Shown here piece after piece: positions 1 to 9,483 of a DNA stretch of 45,571 nt. Every line of letters begins with the position of its first letter. Positions within the stretch are counted from its first letter, which is position 1. This stretch comes from Lachnospiraceae bacterium. Lineage in GTDB: Bacteria; Bacillota; Clostridia; Lachnospirales; Lachnospiraceae. Both the position numbers and the translations under genes were made by a program. The DNA is taken from positions 1 through 45,571 of the forward strand of contig BLLT01000005.1 of NCBI GenBank assembly GCA_011958945.1. Direction: 5' to 3'. The notes below the pieces were generated by a model that saw only the letters and a program-made list of their open reading frames with translations, was not told where the DNA came from and made no database searches.

Positions 1-46
1 CGCAAACTTGACAGGCGCAAAAAGCTGCGCAGATATGGGGATAACT

Positions 47-1054
47 ATGGAAAATAAGATTAACCCTGCCGATGTGCCAAAAAAGAAACTCTATACCGGG
101 GAGGAGATACCTTCCGTGGGGCTGGGAACCTTTGGCTCGGATAAGTATACGCCCCAGCAGGTAAGCGATGCGGTATACGGGGCGATTAAAAGCGGATACC
201 GTCTCATCGACTGTGCATCGGTATATCAGAATGAAGATAAAATTGGAGAAGTGCTGCAAAGGGTATTTGCGGAAACGGATATTAAACGGGAAGAACTTTT
301 TATTACATCAAAGGTATGGAATGATATGCACAGGGAGGTGATGCGTTCCTGTGAAAAAAGCCTGAAAGACTTGAAGTTAGACTGTATCAATTTGTATTTC
401 GTGCACTGGCCCTTCCCAAATTATCATGCGCCAGGCTGTGACGGCGATTCCAGAAACCCGGATTCCAAGCCTTTTTCCGTGGATGAATTCATGGATACAT
501 GGAGACAGTGCGAGGAACTGGTGGATAAAGGGATGGTCCGTTACATAGGGATGTCCAATATGACTATCCCTAAGCTGGAGGCAGTATTGCCGTTATGCAG
601 GATTAAGCCGGCGGCGCTGGAAATGGAGTGCCATCCGGGATTCCAGCAGCCGGAACTTTTCGAATACGCGCTAAAGCATGGGATACAGCCTATCGGATAC
701 TGCCCGATTGGCTCCCCGTCCAGGCCGGAGAGAGACAGGACAAGTGAGGATGTTGCGGATACCCAGATGGAAGAAATCGTGGCGATTGCCGAGGCACATC
801 AGATACATCCGGCGCTGGTCTGCCTAAAATGGGCGGTACAGAGAGGGCAGATACCGATTCCCTTTTCGGTAAAAGAGCCCCAGTACATAAACAACTTAAA
901 ATGCGTGACGGAAGATCCCCTGACTCCGGAAGAAATGGAGAAAATCGGGAATGCGGATAAGAATTGCCGCCTGATTAAGGGCCAGGTATTTTTATGGCCG
1001 GGAGCTTCCGGATGGGAAGATTTATGGGATTTGGACGGTATTATAAATTCGTAA
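47..1054 (+). CDS. Aldo/keto reductase family protein
   Basis: ORF 8..1054; AKR motifs VGLGTFGSD, GYRLIDCASVYQNE, FVHWPFP, IGMSNMT, CLKWAVQRGQIPIPFSV. ATG at 47 preferred over TTG at 8; the upstream part may be cut by the window edge. Confidence 0.85.
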   Translation: MENKINPADVPKKKLYTGEEIPSVGLGTFGSDKYTPQQVSDAVYGAIKSGYRLIDCASVYQNEDKIGEVLQRVFAETDIKREELFITSKVWNDMHREVMRSCEKSLKDLKLDCINLYFVHWPFPNYHAPGCDGDSRNPDSKPFSVDEFMDTWRQCEELVDKGMVRYIGMSNMTIPKLEAVLPLCRIKPAALEMECHPGFQQPELFEYALKHGIQPIGYCPIGSPSRPERDRTSEDVADTQMEEIVAIAEAHQIHPALVCLKWAVQRGQIPIPFSVKEPQYINNLKCVTEDPLTPEEMEKIGNADKNCRLIKGQVFLWPGASGWEDLWDLDGIINS

Positions 1055-1072
1055 CGGCAATATATGGAACTA

Positions 1073-1101
1073 TTGACTTTGTATATTTGAACTGATAGAA
1101 T
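1073..1101 (+). promoter_or_regulatory. Sigma-A-like promoter (TTGACT-17 nt-TAGAAT)
   Basis: TTGACT at 1073-1078 and TAGAAT at 1096-1101, spacing 17 nt, upstream of the methyltransferase gene. Confidence 0.45.
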
Positions 1102-1120
1102 AAAACCCATAAAAGTTGAA

Positions 1121-1145
1121 AAGGTAGACATATGTCTGCCTTTTT
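1121..1145 (+). terminator. Hairpin with T-tract (AAGGTAGACATATGTCTGCCTTTTT)
   Basis: Self-complementary GGTAGACAT/ATGTCTGCC followed by TTTTT. Confidence 0.5.
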
Positions 1146-1159
1146 GCATATGGAAAGGA

Positions 1160-2323
1160 ATGTATGTGAAAATGGAAGAATTGGCAGGCCTGCTGCAAAA
1201 AATAATAGCGGATGATGTAAATAAGATGGTGATTAGCAAACCGGTTTCAAAAAAATCCCGGCATAAAAAAATAGTGATTGAAAAAAGGGATTCTTACTAT
1301 CAGGCCAGCTTATATACGGAAAAGCAGGTATTTCATGAAAATATAATGCTTAAGGATTTGGGCCGGTTCAGCGCAGAAATCATATCCGGCGGGTTTCGCC
1401 AGGTGAATGCATGGGCCGGGATGGGAGAGCATATCCTATTGATTTCCAAATCCGGCGCGTGCAGTTATAAACTGAATAGGATGGCTGGGAACATAAAAAG
1501 TGTTCCGGCGCAGCATAACAGAAAGAAAAAGTACATCTTAGAGGAAGGGATGCGGATAGAGCCTCTGACGGATATGGGGATTTTTACCAAAGAGGGCAAA
1601 GTAGTGCATTCCATGTATGATAAGTATAGGCAGATTAACCGTTTCCTGGAGATTTTGAATGACGAGATTGAGAAGTCTTCGTTAAAAAAACTGAATATCA
1701 TTGACTTTGGCTGCGGTAAATCATATTTGACCTTTATTGTATACTATTACTTGACTCAGGTGCGGGGGATAGAGGTGAATATGATTGGCCTGGATTTGAA
1801 AGAAGATGTCATCAGAAAATGCAACGAGGCGGCAAAAAAGTATGGGTACGAAAATTTAAAGTTCGAAGCCGGGGATATCGGCAGCTTTTGCGCCCCTTTT
1901 CCTGTAGATATGGTCATTACACTGCATGCCTGCGATACCGCTACGGACCTGGCTCTTTATAATGCGGTTAAGTGGAACACAAAGATGATTTTTTCCGTTC
2001 CCTGCTGCCAGCATGAACTGAACCAACAGGTAAAAGCGGATTCCCTGTCCATTCTGACCAATTACGGCATTGTAAAAGAACGGTTCTGTGCCCTGGCAAC
2101 GGATGCCATAAGGGCAAATCTGCTGGAATATTGCGGCTATAGGACACAGCTGCTGGAATTTATTGATTTTGAACATACACCAAAAAACATATTAATCCGT
2201 GCGGTAAAAAAGCCTATGAGTGCCAAAGGGGTCAGGCAAAGGGCGCTTTCGGAAGTGGATGCGCTGATAAAGGAATTCCATTTTGCCCCCACCTTGTACA
2301 ACCTTCTGGCAATAGAAAAATAA
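1160..2323 (+). CDS. Class I SAM-dependent methyltransferase (Methyltransf_32-like)
   Basis: Motif NIIDFGCGKSYLTFIVYYYL and VITLHACDTATDLAL; start could be 1172. Confidence 0.75.
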   Translation: MYVKMEELAGLLQKIIADDVNKMVISKPVSKKSRHKKIVIEKRDSYYQASLYTEKQVFHENIMLKDLGRFSAEIISGGFRQVNAWAGMGEHILLISKSGACSYKLNRMAGNIKSVPAQHNRKKKYILEEGMRIEPLTDMGIFTKEGKVVHSMYDKYRQINRFLEILNDEIEKSSLKKLNIIDFGCGKSYLTFIVYYYLTQVRGIEVNMIGLDLKEDVIRKCNEAAKKYGYENLKFEAGDIGSFCAPFPVDMVITLHACDTATDLALYNAVKWNTKMIFSVPCCQHELNQQVKADSLSILTNYGIVKERFCALATDAIRANLLEYCGYRTQLLEFIDFEHTPKNILIRAVKKPMSAKGVRQRALSEVDALIKEFHFAPTLYNLLAIEK

Positions 2324-2433
2324 CGGTTAAATTTTTGCCTGAAAAATAGCCATAGTAATTTTTTAACCTTTTTTTGTAAGAAATTCCATTCCCAAAAAAA
2401 ATAGATGCCAATATAATTATCTCTATAATAATG

Positions 2434-2994
2434 CTAATTTGTTTCTTTGGGTGAATTAGATACATCGGGATGGAGATAAGCATATTGCAGTGCTTTCAGG
2501 TCGGAAGTTATCATAAGGCTCAAAACAATGTTGCCCTCTTCCCGATGCCATACATGGCCGGCATTGGATGTTACCTCCGTCTCGTTGGTCAGAGTGTTGA
2601 CATCTTCCTCAATGAAATCATAAAAATCATAAAGCTCCTGTTCTTCTTCGGCGGAATAAGTCCAGGCGATACTCATCAGGCGCCCCTTTTCATCGAACAT
2701 GTATTTGATGGTTCCTTGCCGGTCCTGATAAGCTTTGGGATATGTATAGCAGATGCCGCCATAGACAGAGTCATAGGTGGAATAGCCGTCTCCTTCATAA
2801 GCGATGATATCTTCCGCCGTATGGTTCCATGAGATATCGGAAAAGGGAGAGGCGGGAGGATTATCTTTGCCGCAGCCGGTAAGCAATAAAATGCAAAGGA
2901 CAGGAAATGCGAAGCAGTAGTTTTTTGTCCATATAAACTGGAAACATTTTAGCAGGTGCGTTGGGATAGAATGCTTTGTTTTGGAATGTTTCAT
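2434..2994 (-). CDS. Putative lipoprotein of unknown function
   Basis: ORF with hydrophobic leader and lipobox LLLTGCGKD. Confidence 0.6.
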   Translation of the reverse strand: MKHSKTKHSIPTHLLKCFQFIWTKNYCFAFPVLCILLLTGCGKDNPPASPFSDISWNHTAEDIIAYEGDGYSTYDSVYGGICYTYPKAYQDRQGTIKYMFDEKGRLMSIAWTYSAEEEQELYDFYDFIEEDVNTLTNETEVTSNAGHVWHREEGNIVLSLMITSDLKALQYAYLHPDVSNSPKETN

Positions 2995-3308
2995 GGTAAA
3001 ATCTCCTTATATATTCAGATTATTATATTGATAAATAAAAATACGGATTGGAATTTTTTGTTTCAAAATTATGCAGTCAATGCCATTATAAAGATATTTT
3101 TCTGTTATGACAAGGGAAATTAACAGGAACATAATCCTGTGCCATATGTGAAATGCCGAAAGCCGATGCGGAAAGCAGCTTTGCAAAACAATATTTACAA
3201 AGAAGTGTCAGTATAAAAGTTGTTTGATGCAAAGGACGAAGCAAAGGGCGAGGCGGCATGAAGGCGCTGGAATAAGATAAAAGGGTTGTGTTAGTAAACA
3301 AAATATAG

Positions 3309-4295
3309 TTGGGAGGAAGAGAGTTGGAAAAAATTAAACAGAATCCAATTGTTAAAAAAATTGGTATTAACAGGATCGTATTGTGCATCGTACTTGTGTT
3401 GATGTATGCAGTTTTTTGTATGCTCAGCGATAAGTTTGTCGGTGTGCAAAGAATTATGAGCGCATTGAATTATGCGTATTTTCTAGGTTTTTTATCATTG
3501 GGGGTTACATTTGTTATAGCTACCGGAGGTATTGATTTCTCTATAGGGCCGGTAATGTTTTGTTCCGCACTGATTTCGGGATATTGCCTGACAAGCTATG
3601 GGGTGCCGCTTGTATTCAGCCTGCTGATCAGCGTATTGGTAGGGTTTTTGTTCGGTGTATTCAATGGGTATTTTGTAGCCTATTGGACAGTGCCCCCGTT
3701 CATTATATCCATGGCAAGCATGAATATAGCCAAGGGGCTTGCTTCGGTATTTACAAAGACACAGTCCGTGAGCTGGCCGCAGTCCGCGGATGCTAACGGC
3801 TGGTACAGAAGTTTCATAAAAGTAGGGAATTTCCCGGTAGGGCTCGTGATTTTCCTTGTTTTTGCAGTATTATGCTCTATTTTGCTCAATCAGACAAAAG
3901 CAGGGCGCTACATACTGAGTCTGGGAAGCAATAAAGAAGCCGTAAGGCTTTCCGGTGTCAACATAAAAAAATGGGAGATGCTGGCATATGTAATTTGCGG
4001 AACGCTGGTAGGTATTGCAGCTATTTTCTATGTGGCTGCCTATACGACAGTACAGCCGGGGTATGGGGATCAGTATAATAATGAAGCGATTGCCGGCTGC
4101 GTAATGGGAGGTACTTCCATGGCCGGAGGTCTGGCATCCATCAGCGGAACAGTAATCGGTGTGTTTATTATAGCACTCCTGCAGGAAGGTATTTTGGCGC
4201 TTGGTTTTAGCAAGGACTATCAGCTCATTATCACAGGTATTATCGTTATCGTAGCTGTTTATGCGGATGTTGTGACAAGGCGTAGGAAGAATTAA
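3309..4295 (+). CDS. RbsC-type sugar ABC transporter permease
   Basis: Multi-TM, GVTFVIATGGIDFSIGPV, SNKEAVRLSGVNI; clusters with ATPase, second permease and binding protein. Confidence 0.88.
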   Translation: MGGRELEKIKQNPIVKKIGINRIVLCIVLVLMYAVFCMLSDKFVGVQRIMSALNYAYFLGFLSLGVTFVIATGGIDFSIGPVMFCSALISGYCLTSYGVPLVFSLLISVLVGFLFGVFNGYFVAYWTVPPFIISMASMNIAKGLASVFTKTQSVSWPQSADANGWYRSFIKVGNFPVGLVIFLVFAVLCSILLNQTKAGRYILSLGSNKEAVRLSGVNIKKWEMLAYVICGTLVGIAAIFYVAAYTTVQPGYGDQYNNEAIAGCVMGGTSMAGGLASISGTVIGVFIIALLQEGILALGFSKDYQLIITGIIVIVAVYADVVTRRRKN

Positions 4296-4392
4296 GTTAT
4301 GATTCATATGGTATGGCCGGGTCTGCATCTGGGCAGCATCTACAATCCGGCCCGTTCAAATAGCTTTAGGCATAAGGAGAAATGAGGTAAAA

Positions 4393-5886
4393 ATGGGCGA
4401 TATAATCTTAACAATGAAAGATATTGATAAATCCTTCCCGGGCGTACATGCGCTGGATCACGTGAATTTCGAGGTGAGAAAAGGGGAAGTGCATGCGCTG
4501 ATGGGAGAAAACGGCGCAGGTAAATCTACTTTGATGAAAGTCCTTACCGGTATATATATGAAGGACTCCGGAAGTATCATCTTTGAAGGGAAAGAAGTGG
4601 AATTCCATAATACAAGGGAAGCGCAGGATGCAGGTATTGTGATTGTGCATCAGGAACTTAACATGCTGGGGCATCTGACCGTAGCACAGAATATTTTTAT
4701 AGGAAGGGAATTTAAAAAGGGCATCCGTATTGATGATAAGAAAATGAATGAGGAAGCGGCGAAACTTTTCGAAAGGCTTCATATTGATATAGACCCTACG
4801 GAAACGATGAGCAATCTGACAGTGGGAAAACAGCAGATGTGTGAAATAGCAAAAGCGATTTCCCATGAGGCGAAGGTTATTATTTTCGATGAGCCTTCGG
4901 CAGCCCTTACAGAATCGGAAATAGAAGAACTGTTCAAGATAATACGGGATTTGCGCAAACAGCAGCTGGGGATTGTTTATATATCCCACCGTATGGACGA
5001 GATTAAGGTGATTACGGATCGGGTAACGGTTATGCGGGATGGCGGTTATGTAGGGACGCTGATTACCAATGAATGTACAAAAGATGACATCATTAACATG
5101 ATGGTGGGCCGTGTTATATATGAAGACCCGAAGACAGAAAGCGCTGTGCCTAAGGATGCGCCGGTGGTGCTTAAGGTAGAACATTTAAATGCCGGGAGGA
5201 TGGTGCAGGATGTGAGTTTTGAACTGCGCAAAGGGGAAATCCTCGGTTTCTCGGGCCTGATGGGGGCGGGAAGGACAGAGACGGCCCGTGCTATTTTCGG
5301 TGCAGACCCCAAGACTGGCGGAAATATATATATCAATGGGGAAAAAGTGGAAATTAACACCCCGCAGGATGCAGTAAAATGCGGTATCGGCTATTTATCT
5401 GAGGACAGGAAACGGTTTGGTATTGTGGTTCAGAAGTCAGTGGCGGAAAATTCTACAATGGCTTCCATGGAAAACTTTATTAAAGGGCTGTTTATCAATA
5501 AGGCGAAAGAAAATAAGGTGGCTCAGGAGTATGTGGAGTCTTTGGCAACAAAGACGCCGGGCGTAGACCAGCTGGTAGTGAATTTGTCAGGCGGCAATCA
5601 GCAGAAGGTGGTTATCGCCAAGTGGCTGATCCGCAATTGCGATATCCTGATTTTCGATGAACCTACCAGAGGGATTGACGTAGGGGCGAAGAATGAAATA
5701 TATAAGCTGATGAACCGGCTGGCAGAAGAAGGGAAATCTATTATTATGATTTCTTCCGAAATGACAGAGATTTTGCGAATGAGTGACCGTATTGTTGTTA
5801 TGTGCGAAGGAAGAAAGACCGGGGAAATTGACATTTCCGAAGCATCACAGGAAATTATAATGAATATGGCCACACGGGAAATATAG
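4393..5886 (+). CDS. Sugar ABC transporter ATP-binding protein (dual ATPase, RbsA/MglA type)
   Basis: Walker A GENGAGKST, FDEPSAALT, second half LSGGNQQKVVIAKWL, FDEPTRGIDVGAK. Confidence 0.93.
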   Translation: MGDIILTMKDIDKSFPGVHALDHVNFEVRKGEVHALMGENGAGKSTLMKVLTGIYMKDSGSIIFEGKEVEFHNTREAQDAGIVIVHQELNMLGHLTVAQNIFIGREFKKGIRIDDKKMNEEAAKLFERLHIDIDPTETMSNLTVGKQQMCEIAKAISHEAKVIIFDEPSAALTESEIEELFKIIRDLRKQQLGIVYISHRMDEIKVITDRVTVMRDGGYVGTLITNECTKDDIINMMVGRVIYEDPKTESAVPKDAPVVLKVEHLNAGRMVQDVSFELRKGEILGFSGLMGAGRTETARAIFGADPKTGGNIYINGEKVEINTPQDAVKCGIGYLSEDRKRFGIVVQKSVAENSTMASMENFIKGLFINKAKENKVAQEYVESLATKTPGVDQLVVNLSGGNQQKVVIAKWLIRNCDILIFDEPTRGIDVGAKNEIYKLMNRLAEEGKSIIMISSEMTEILRMSDRIVVMCEGRKTGEIDISEASQEIIMNMATREI

Positions 5887-5903
5887 GATGGGAGGATGAG
5901 AGA

Positions 5904-6914
5904 ATGAGTAAGGCTGTTGTTAATACACCGGCAGAAAAGAAAAAGTCTATGTTTTCCAAATCGGGAAATCAAAAACTTATCGTTTTTCTGGTTGTAATAT
6001 TTTTGTTTATATTTTTCAGCATATTCAGCGAGAACTTTAGGAAGTATACAACGGTGCTGAGTATTATGGATTATTCCTATTACATAGCATTGATGGCTAT
6101 CGGTGTTACGTTCCCGCTAATTACTGGCGGCGTGGATTTGTCCATAGGGACAGGGCTTATCTGCTACTCGCTGGCAGGCGGCTATCTGGTGGTGCATTGC
6201 GGATGGCCAACATGGGCGGGGATGCTGGTTTCGGTATTGTTCGGCGTGCTGATTGGACTGCTGAACGGCGTCCTGGTATCTATTATGAGCCTGCCGCCGT
6301 TCCTGGCTACTTTATGTACCTGCATGATTACTAGAGGCTTGGGCTCCATCTGTGCAAAAAGCTTTGGTATTTCCTGGCCTACAAGCGGTTCGGAAGGAAG
6401 CTGGTTCAGGGATATTTTTAAGATTACGGTTGGGGATACCAAATATCCGTTGGGTTTCCTCTGGGTACTGCTCTTAGTCATGTTTATGGCCTTTGTCCTG
6501 AATCATACGAAGATAGGGCGATATACCATCGCTATCGGCAGCAATAAAGAAGCTACGATTTTATCGGGGATTAACGTTAGGTTTTATCATATTATGGCAT
6601 ATGTGATTTCCGGGTTTTTTGCAGGGCTGGCATCTATTGCCTATTCTGCGGTATTTTCCACAGTACAGCCGGGAACCGGGGCCGGGTTTGAACTAGAGGC
6701 TATCGGAGGTGCCATTATCGGCGGGGTTTCCGCATCCGGCGGTGCAGGAAGTGTTGGCGGTTCCTTGCTTGGTGTGTTCGTTATCTGTCTGCTTAAGACA
6801 GGGCTCCCATATATCGGTCTGCAGGCGAACTGGCAGCAGATTATTACTGGTATGGTTTTAATCGGTGCAGTAATGGTGGATATCTTAAAAAAGAAAAAGG
6901 CAGCAACGGTATAA
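5904..6914 (+). CDS. RbsC-type sugar ABC transporter permease (second)
   Basis: GVTFPLITGGVDLSIGTG, GSNKEATILSGINV; operon context. Confidence 0.9.
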   Translation: MSKAVVNTPAEKKKSMFSKSGNQKLIVFLVVIFLFIFFSIFSENFRKYTTVLSIMDYSYYIALMAIGVTFPLITGGVDLSIGTGLICYSLAGGYLVVHCGWPTWAGMLVSVLFGVLIGLLNGVLVSIMSLPPFLATLCTCMITRGLGSICAKSFGISWPTSGSEGSWFRDIFKITVGDTKYPLGFLWVLLLVMFMAFVLNHTKIGRYTIAIGSNKEATILSGINVRFYHIMAYVISGFFAGLASIAYSAVFSTVQPGTGAGFELEAIGGAIIGGVSASGGAGSVGGSLLGVFVICLLKTGLPYIGLQANWQQIITGMVLIGAVMVDILKKKKAATV

Positions 6915-7032
6915 GGGCGGTGCTGTCAGCAGGGTTTGCCAGGAAGCCCTGGTAAGTAAGTTAATGTGGTATGAAGCCGTACAAAGCGGCATCATATAGA
7001 GATAACCAAATAATTTAGCAGGAGGAAAGTAA

Positions 7033-8238
7033 ATGAAAAAGAAAATTTTAGCAGTATTGATGTGTACGGCTATGGCAGCAACAGTTTTTGCTGGCTGTGG
7101 CAATTCCCAGGAAGCAGCGGCACCTGCTGAATCTGCACCCGCAGAAGAAGCAGCTCCGGCAGAAGAAGCAGCTCCGGCAGAGGAAGCACCTGCTGAAGAA
7201 GCAGCTCCGGCAGAAGAAGCAGATGGCACTGCAGTAACAGGCGGCGGCTATAAGTTTGAAATCATTGTAAAGAGCTATCAGTCTTCTTACTGGCAGGCAG
7301 CCGTTACAGGCGTTAACCAGGCAGCAGCAGACTTGGGTGTTACAGTTAACTGTACAGGCCCTAATGCAGAAACTGATATCGCTGACCAGGTAAATATGCT
7401 CAACAGCGCTATTAACAATGAACCTGATGGTATCGGCCTTGCAGCATGTGACCAGGAAGCATGCCTTGATGCACTGCAGGTAGCTATGGACAAAGGTATC
7501 CCGGTAATATGCTTTGACTCCGGTATCCCGAAAGCTCCTGCCGGTTCCGTACTTTCTACTATCGCAACAGATAACTATGGCGCAGGCGCAACAGCAGCGG
7601 ATAATCTTTATGCAGCTTTGAAAGATACCATTGCAAATGCAACAGCTCCGGTTAGAATCGGTGAAGTAAATCAGGAAGCAACCTCTGAATCCATCACAAG
7701 CCGTGGCCTTGGATTTATCGACAAATTCAGTGAACTGGCAGCAGCGGATGGAAAGAAAGTAGCGGTTATTGGCAATGAATATTATGTAAATAACTGCAAG
7801 GATGCTGGTGATGAGGCAAGCGCTGACATCATTATCGAAGTAGCAGTTCCTGCGCAGACAACAGTTGAACTGTGTGCAACAGAAGCTTCTGTTATCCTGA
7901 ACAAAGCTGACACCATCGGTGTATTCGGTTCCAATCAGGTTGCAGCAGAAGGTATCCTGACAGCAAACGGAAACTTGGGCGTACTGGGCAGTGACCCTGC
8001 TTCCGGCAAGATTCTGGCAGCTGGCTTCGATGCTGGTTCCGTAATCAAGGGTGCTATCAAAGACGGCACAATGTTTGGTGCAGTTACGCAGTCTCCTTTG
8101 GCAATGGGTATTAAGACGGTAGAAACTCTGACAGCCATTGCAAATGGCGAAACTGTAAGCGATATCCCTACAGAGGGTTATTGGTATGACAGCACGAACA
8201 TGGAAGATGATTCCATCGCTCCGAACCTTTATGACTAA
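7033..8238 (+). CDS. Sugar ABC transporter substrate-binding lipoprotein
   Basis: Signal peptide with FAGCGN lipobox, Ala/Pro/Glu-rich linker, periplasmic binding protein fold motifs (IPVICFDSGIPKAPAGSVLSTIATDNYGAGATAADNL). Confidence 0.9.
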   Translation: MKKKILAVLMCTAMAATVFAGCGNSQEAAAPAESAPAEEAAPAEEAAPAEEAPAEEAAPAEEADGTAVTGGGYKFEIIVKSYQSSYWQAAVTGVNQAAADLGVTVNCTGPNAETDIADQVNMLNSAINNEPDGIGLAACDQEACLDALQVAMDKGIPVICFDSGIPKAPAGSVLSTIATDNYGAGATAADNLYAALKDTIANATAPVRIGEVNQEATSESITSRGLGFIDKFSELAAADGKKVAVIGNEYYVNNCKDAGDEASADIIIEVAVPAQTTVELCATEASVILNKADTIGVFGSNQVAAEGILTANGNLGVLGSDPASGKILAAGFDAGSVIKGAIKDGTMFGAVTQSPLAMGIKTVETLTAIANGETVSDIPTEGYWYDSTNMEDDSIAPNLYD

Positions 8239-8325
8239 TCTCACAGAGTAACAGGGGAAAATAGTATTTAAATATTTAGAGAAGGCATTGATATAAAGAA
8301 ACTAAAATAAATTTGGTTATCAATG

Positions 8326-8356
8326 AGAGGGGCAGGAGAAATCCTTGCCCCTTTCT
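8326..8356 (+). terminator. Rho-independent terminator after ABC operon
   Basis: AGAGGGGCA ... TGCCCCTTTCT inverted repeat. Confidence 0.6.
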
Positions 8357-8407
8357 GAAATCCCAGGATATTGGGCTGGACAACGGACAGGAAGGTTCAA
8401 ACACGCC

Positions 8408-9265
8408 CTAGTGCTTCATCTGCAGCTGATATTGTTTAGGCGTGATGTGCTTATAACGTTTAAATAGCTTTATAAAATAGCTGCAGTCATTGAAGCCGCA
8501 GTCATAAGCAACGGCGGTAATTGGGGCATCGGTGGTGCTAAGCAGGGCGCAGGAGCGTTCAATCCGGTAATAATTCAGGTAGTCCATAGGGGTTTTATGG
8601 GCGATAGCCTGGAAATACCGACAGAAGTATTTTGGAGACATGCCGGAAATCTGGGAGAGCTGTTGGAGGGTAATTCCTGCGGAATAGTGCTTTTCGATAT
8701 ATTCAAAGACAGGTTTGAGCTGCTCCATATGCCGGAAAGGGGGTTCGCAGCCAGAGGCGCTTTCGGTATAATATTTTTCGCGGAAAATAAGCCCGAACAT
8801 TTCGAACAGTGAACCGATAACGGACAGTTCATAGCCGGGTAGTTTTTTTTCCATGGCAGAAAAGATGTTGTCAATGACAGCGCATAAAGAAGGGGCAGCA
8901 CCGGTAATCAAAGGGTGGACGGTGACATCCTGGCGCTTTATCTTTTTGAAATACTGTCTGCAGACATCCGTATGAAGAAAAAGGATGTCCAAATCGAAAA
9001 CAAGGCATTCATAAATACAGTTTTGGGGTACTCCGCCATGAAGGACGCCGCTGGGGATGAAGAGGCTTTCCCCTGGGGCAGCAATAATTTCAGAATCTGC
9101 CAGCATCAGGCGGAATGATCCCTCAATGATTTTTACAATTTCGTATTCTTTATGCCAGTGGAAGGGCATTTCATAGCGGGGGTGGTTGTGATCCACATGA
9201 TAGAATGCGATGGGGAATTCCTTTGTCCCGTGCATTTGTTTTTCATTGTAATCTAAGTAAAGCAT
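8408..9265 (-). CDS. AraC-family transcriptional regulator (cupin + HTH)
   Basis: C-terminal AraC signature ISGMSPKYFCRYFQAIAHKTPMDYLNYYRIERSCALL...AVAYDCGFNDCSYFIKLFKRYKHITPKQYQ; N-terminal cupin-like HWHKEYEIVKI. Confidence 0.93.
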   Translation of the reverse strand: MLYLDYNEKQMHGTKEFPIAFYHVDHNHPRYEMPFHWHKEYEIVKIIEGSFRLMLADSEIIAAPGESLFIPSGVLHGGVPQNCIYECLVFDLDILFLHTDVCRQYFKKIKRQDVTVHPLITGAAPSLCAVIDNIFSAMEKKLPGYELSVIGSLFEMFGLIFREKYYTESASGCEPPFRHMEQLKPVFEYIEKHYSAGITLQQLSQISGMSPKYFCRYFQAIAHKTPMDYLNYYRIERSCALLSTTDAPITAVAYDCGFNDCSYFIKLFKRYKHITPKQYQLQMKH

Positions 9266-9483
9266 AGCAGTTCTCCTTGGAAAGGCATTGAAATAAAACT
9301 AAGCGGGCAAAAAGTGAATATCGTTATAGTTTATGCTATTATATCACAATGCGTTTCATAAAACGAGTGATATTATTATATATAAGAGAAAAAGTAGACG
9401 AATAGTCTTTGGTTTTCTTTTTTGGCAATTGAATTGCAGGAAGATTCTGAAAGGCTAACCAAGTAAAAAGGAGGTATTTTCAA

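Noticed and set aside
7048-8244. 398-aa ORF antisense to the substrate-binding protein gene
   Set aside because: Cys-rich, low-plausibility translation on the opposite strand of a clear CDS; compositional artefact.
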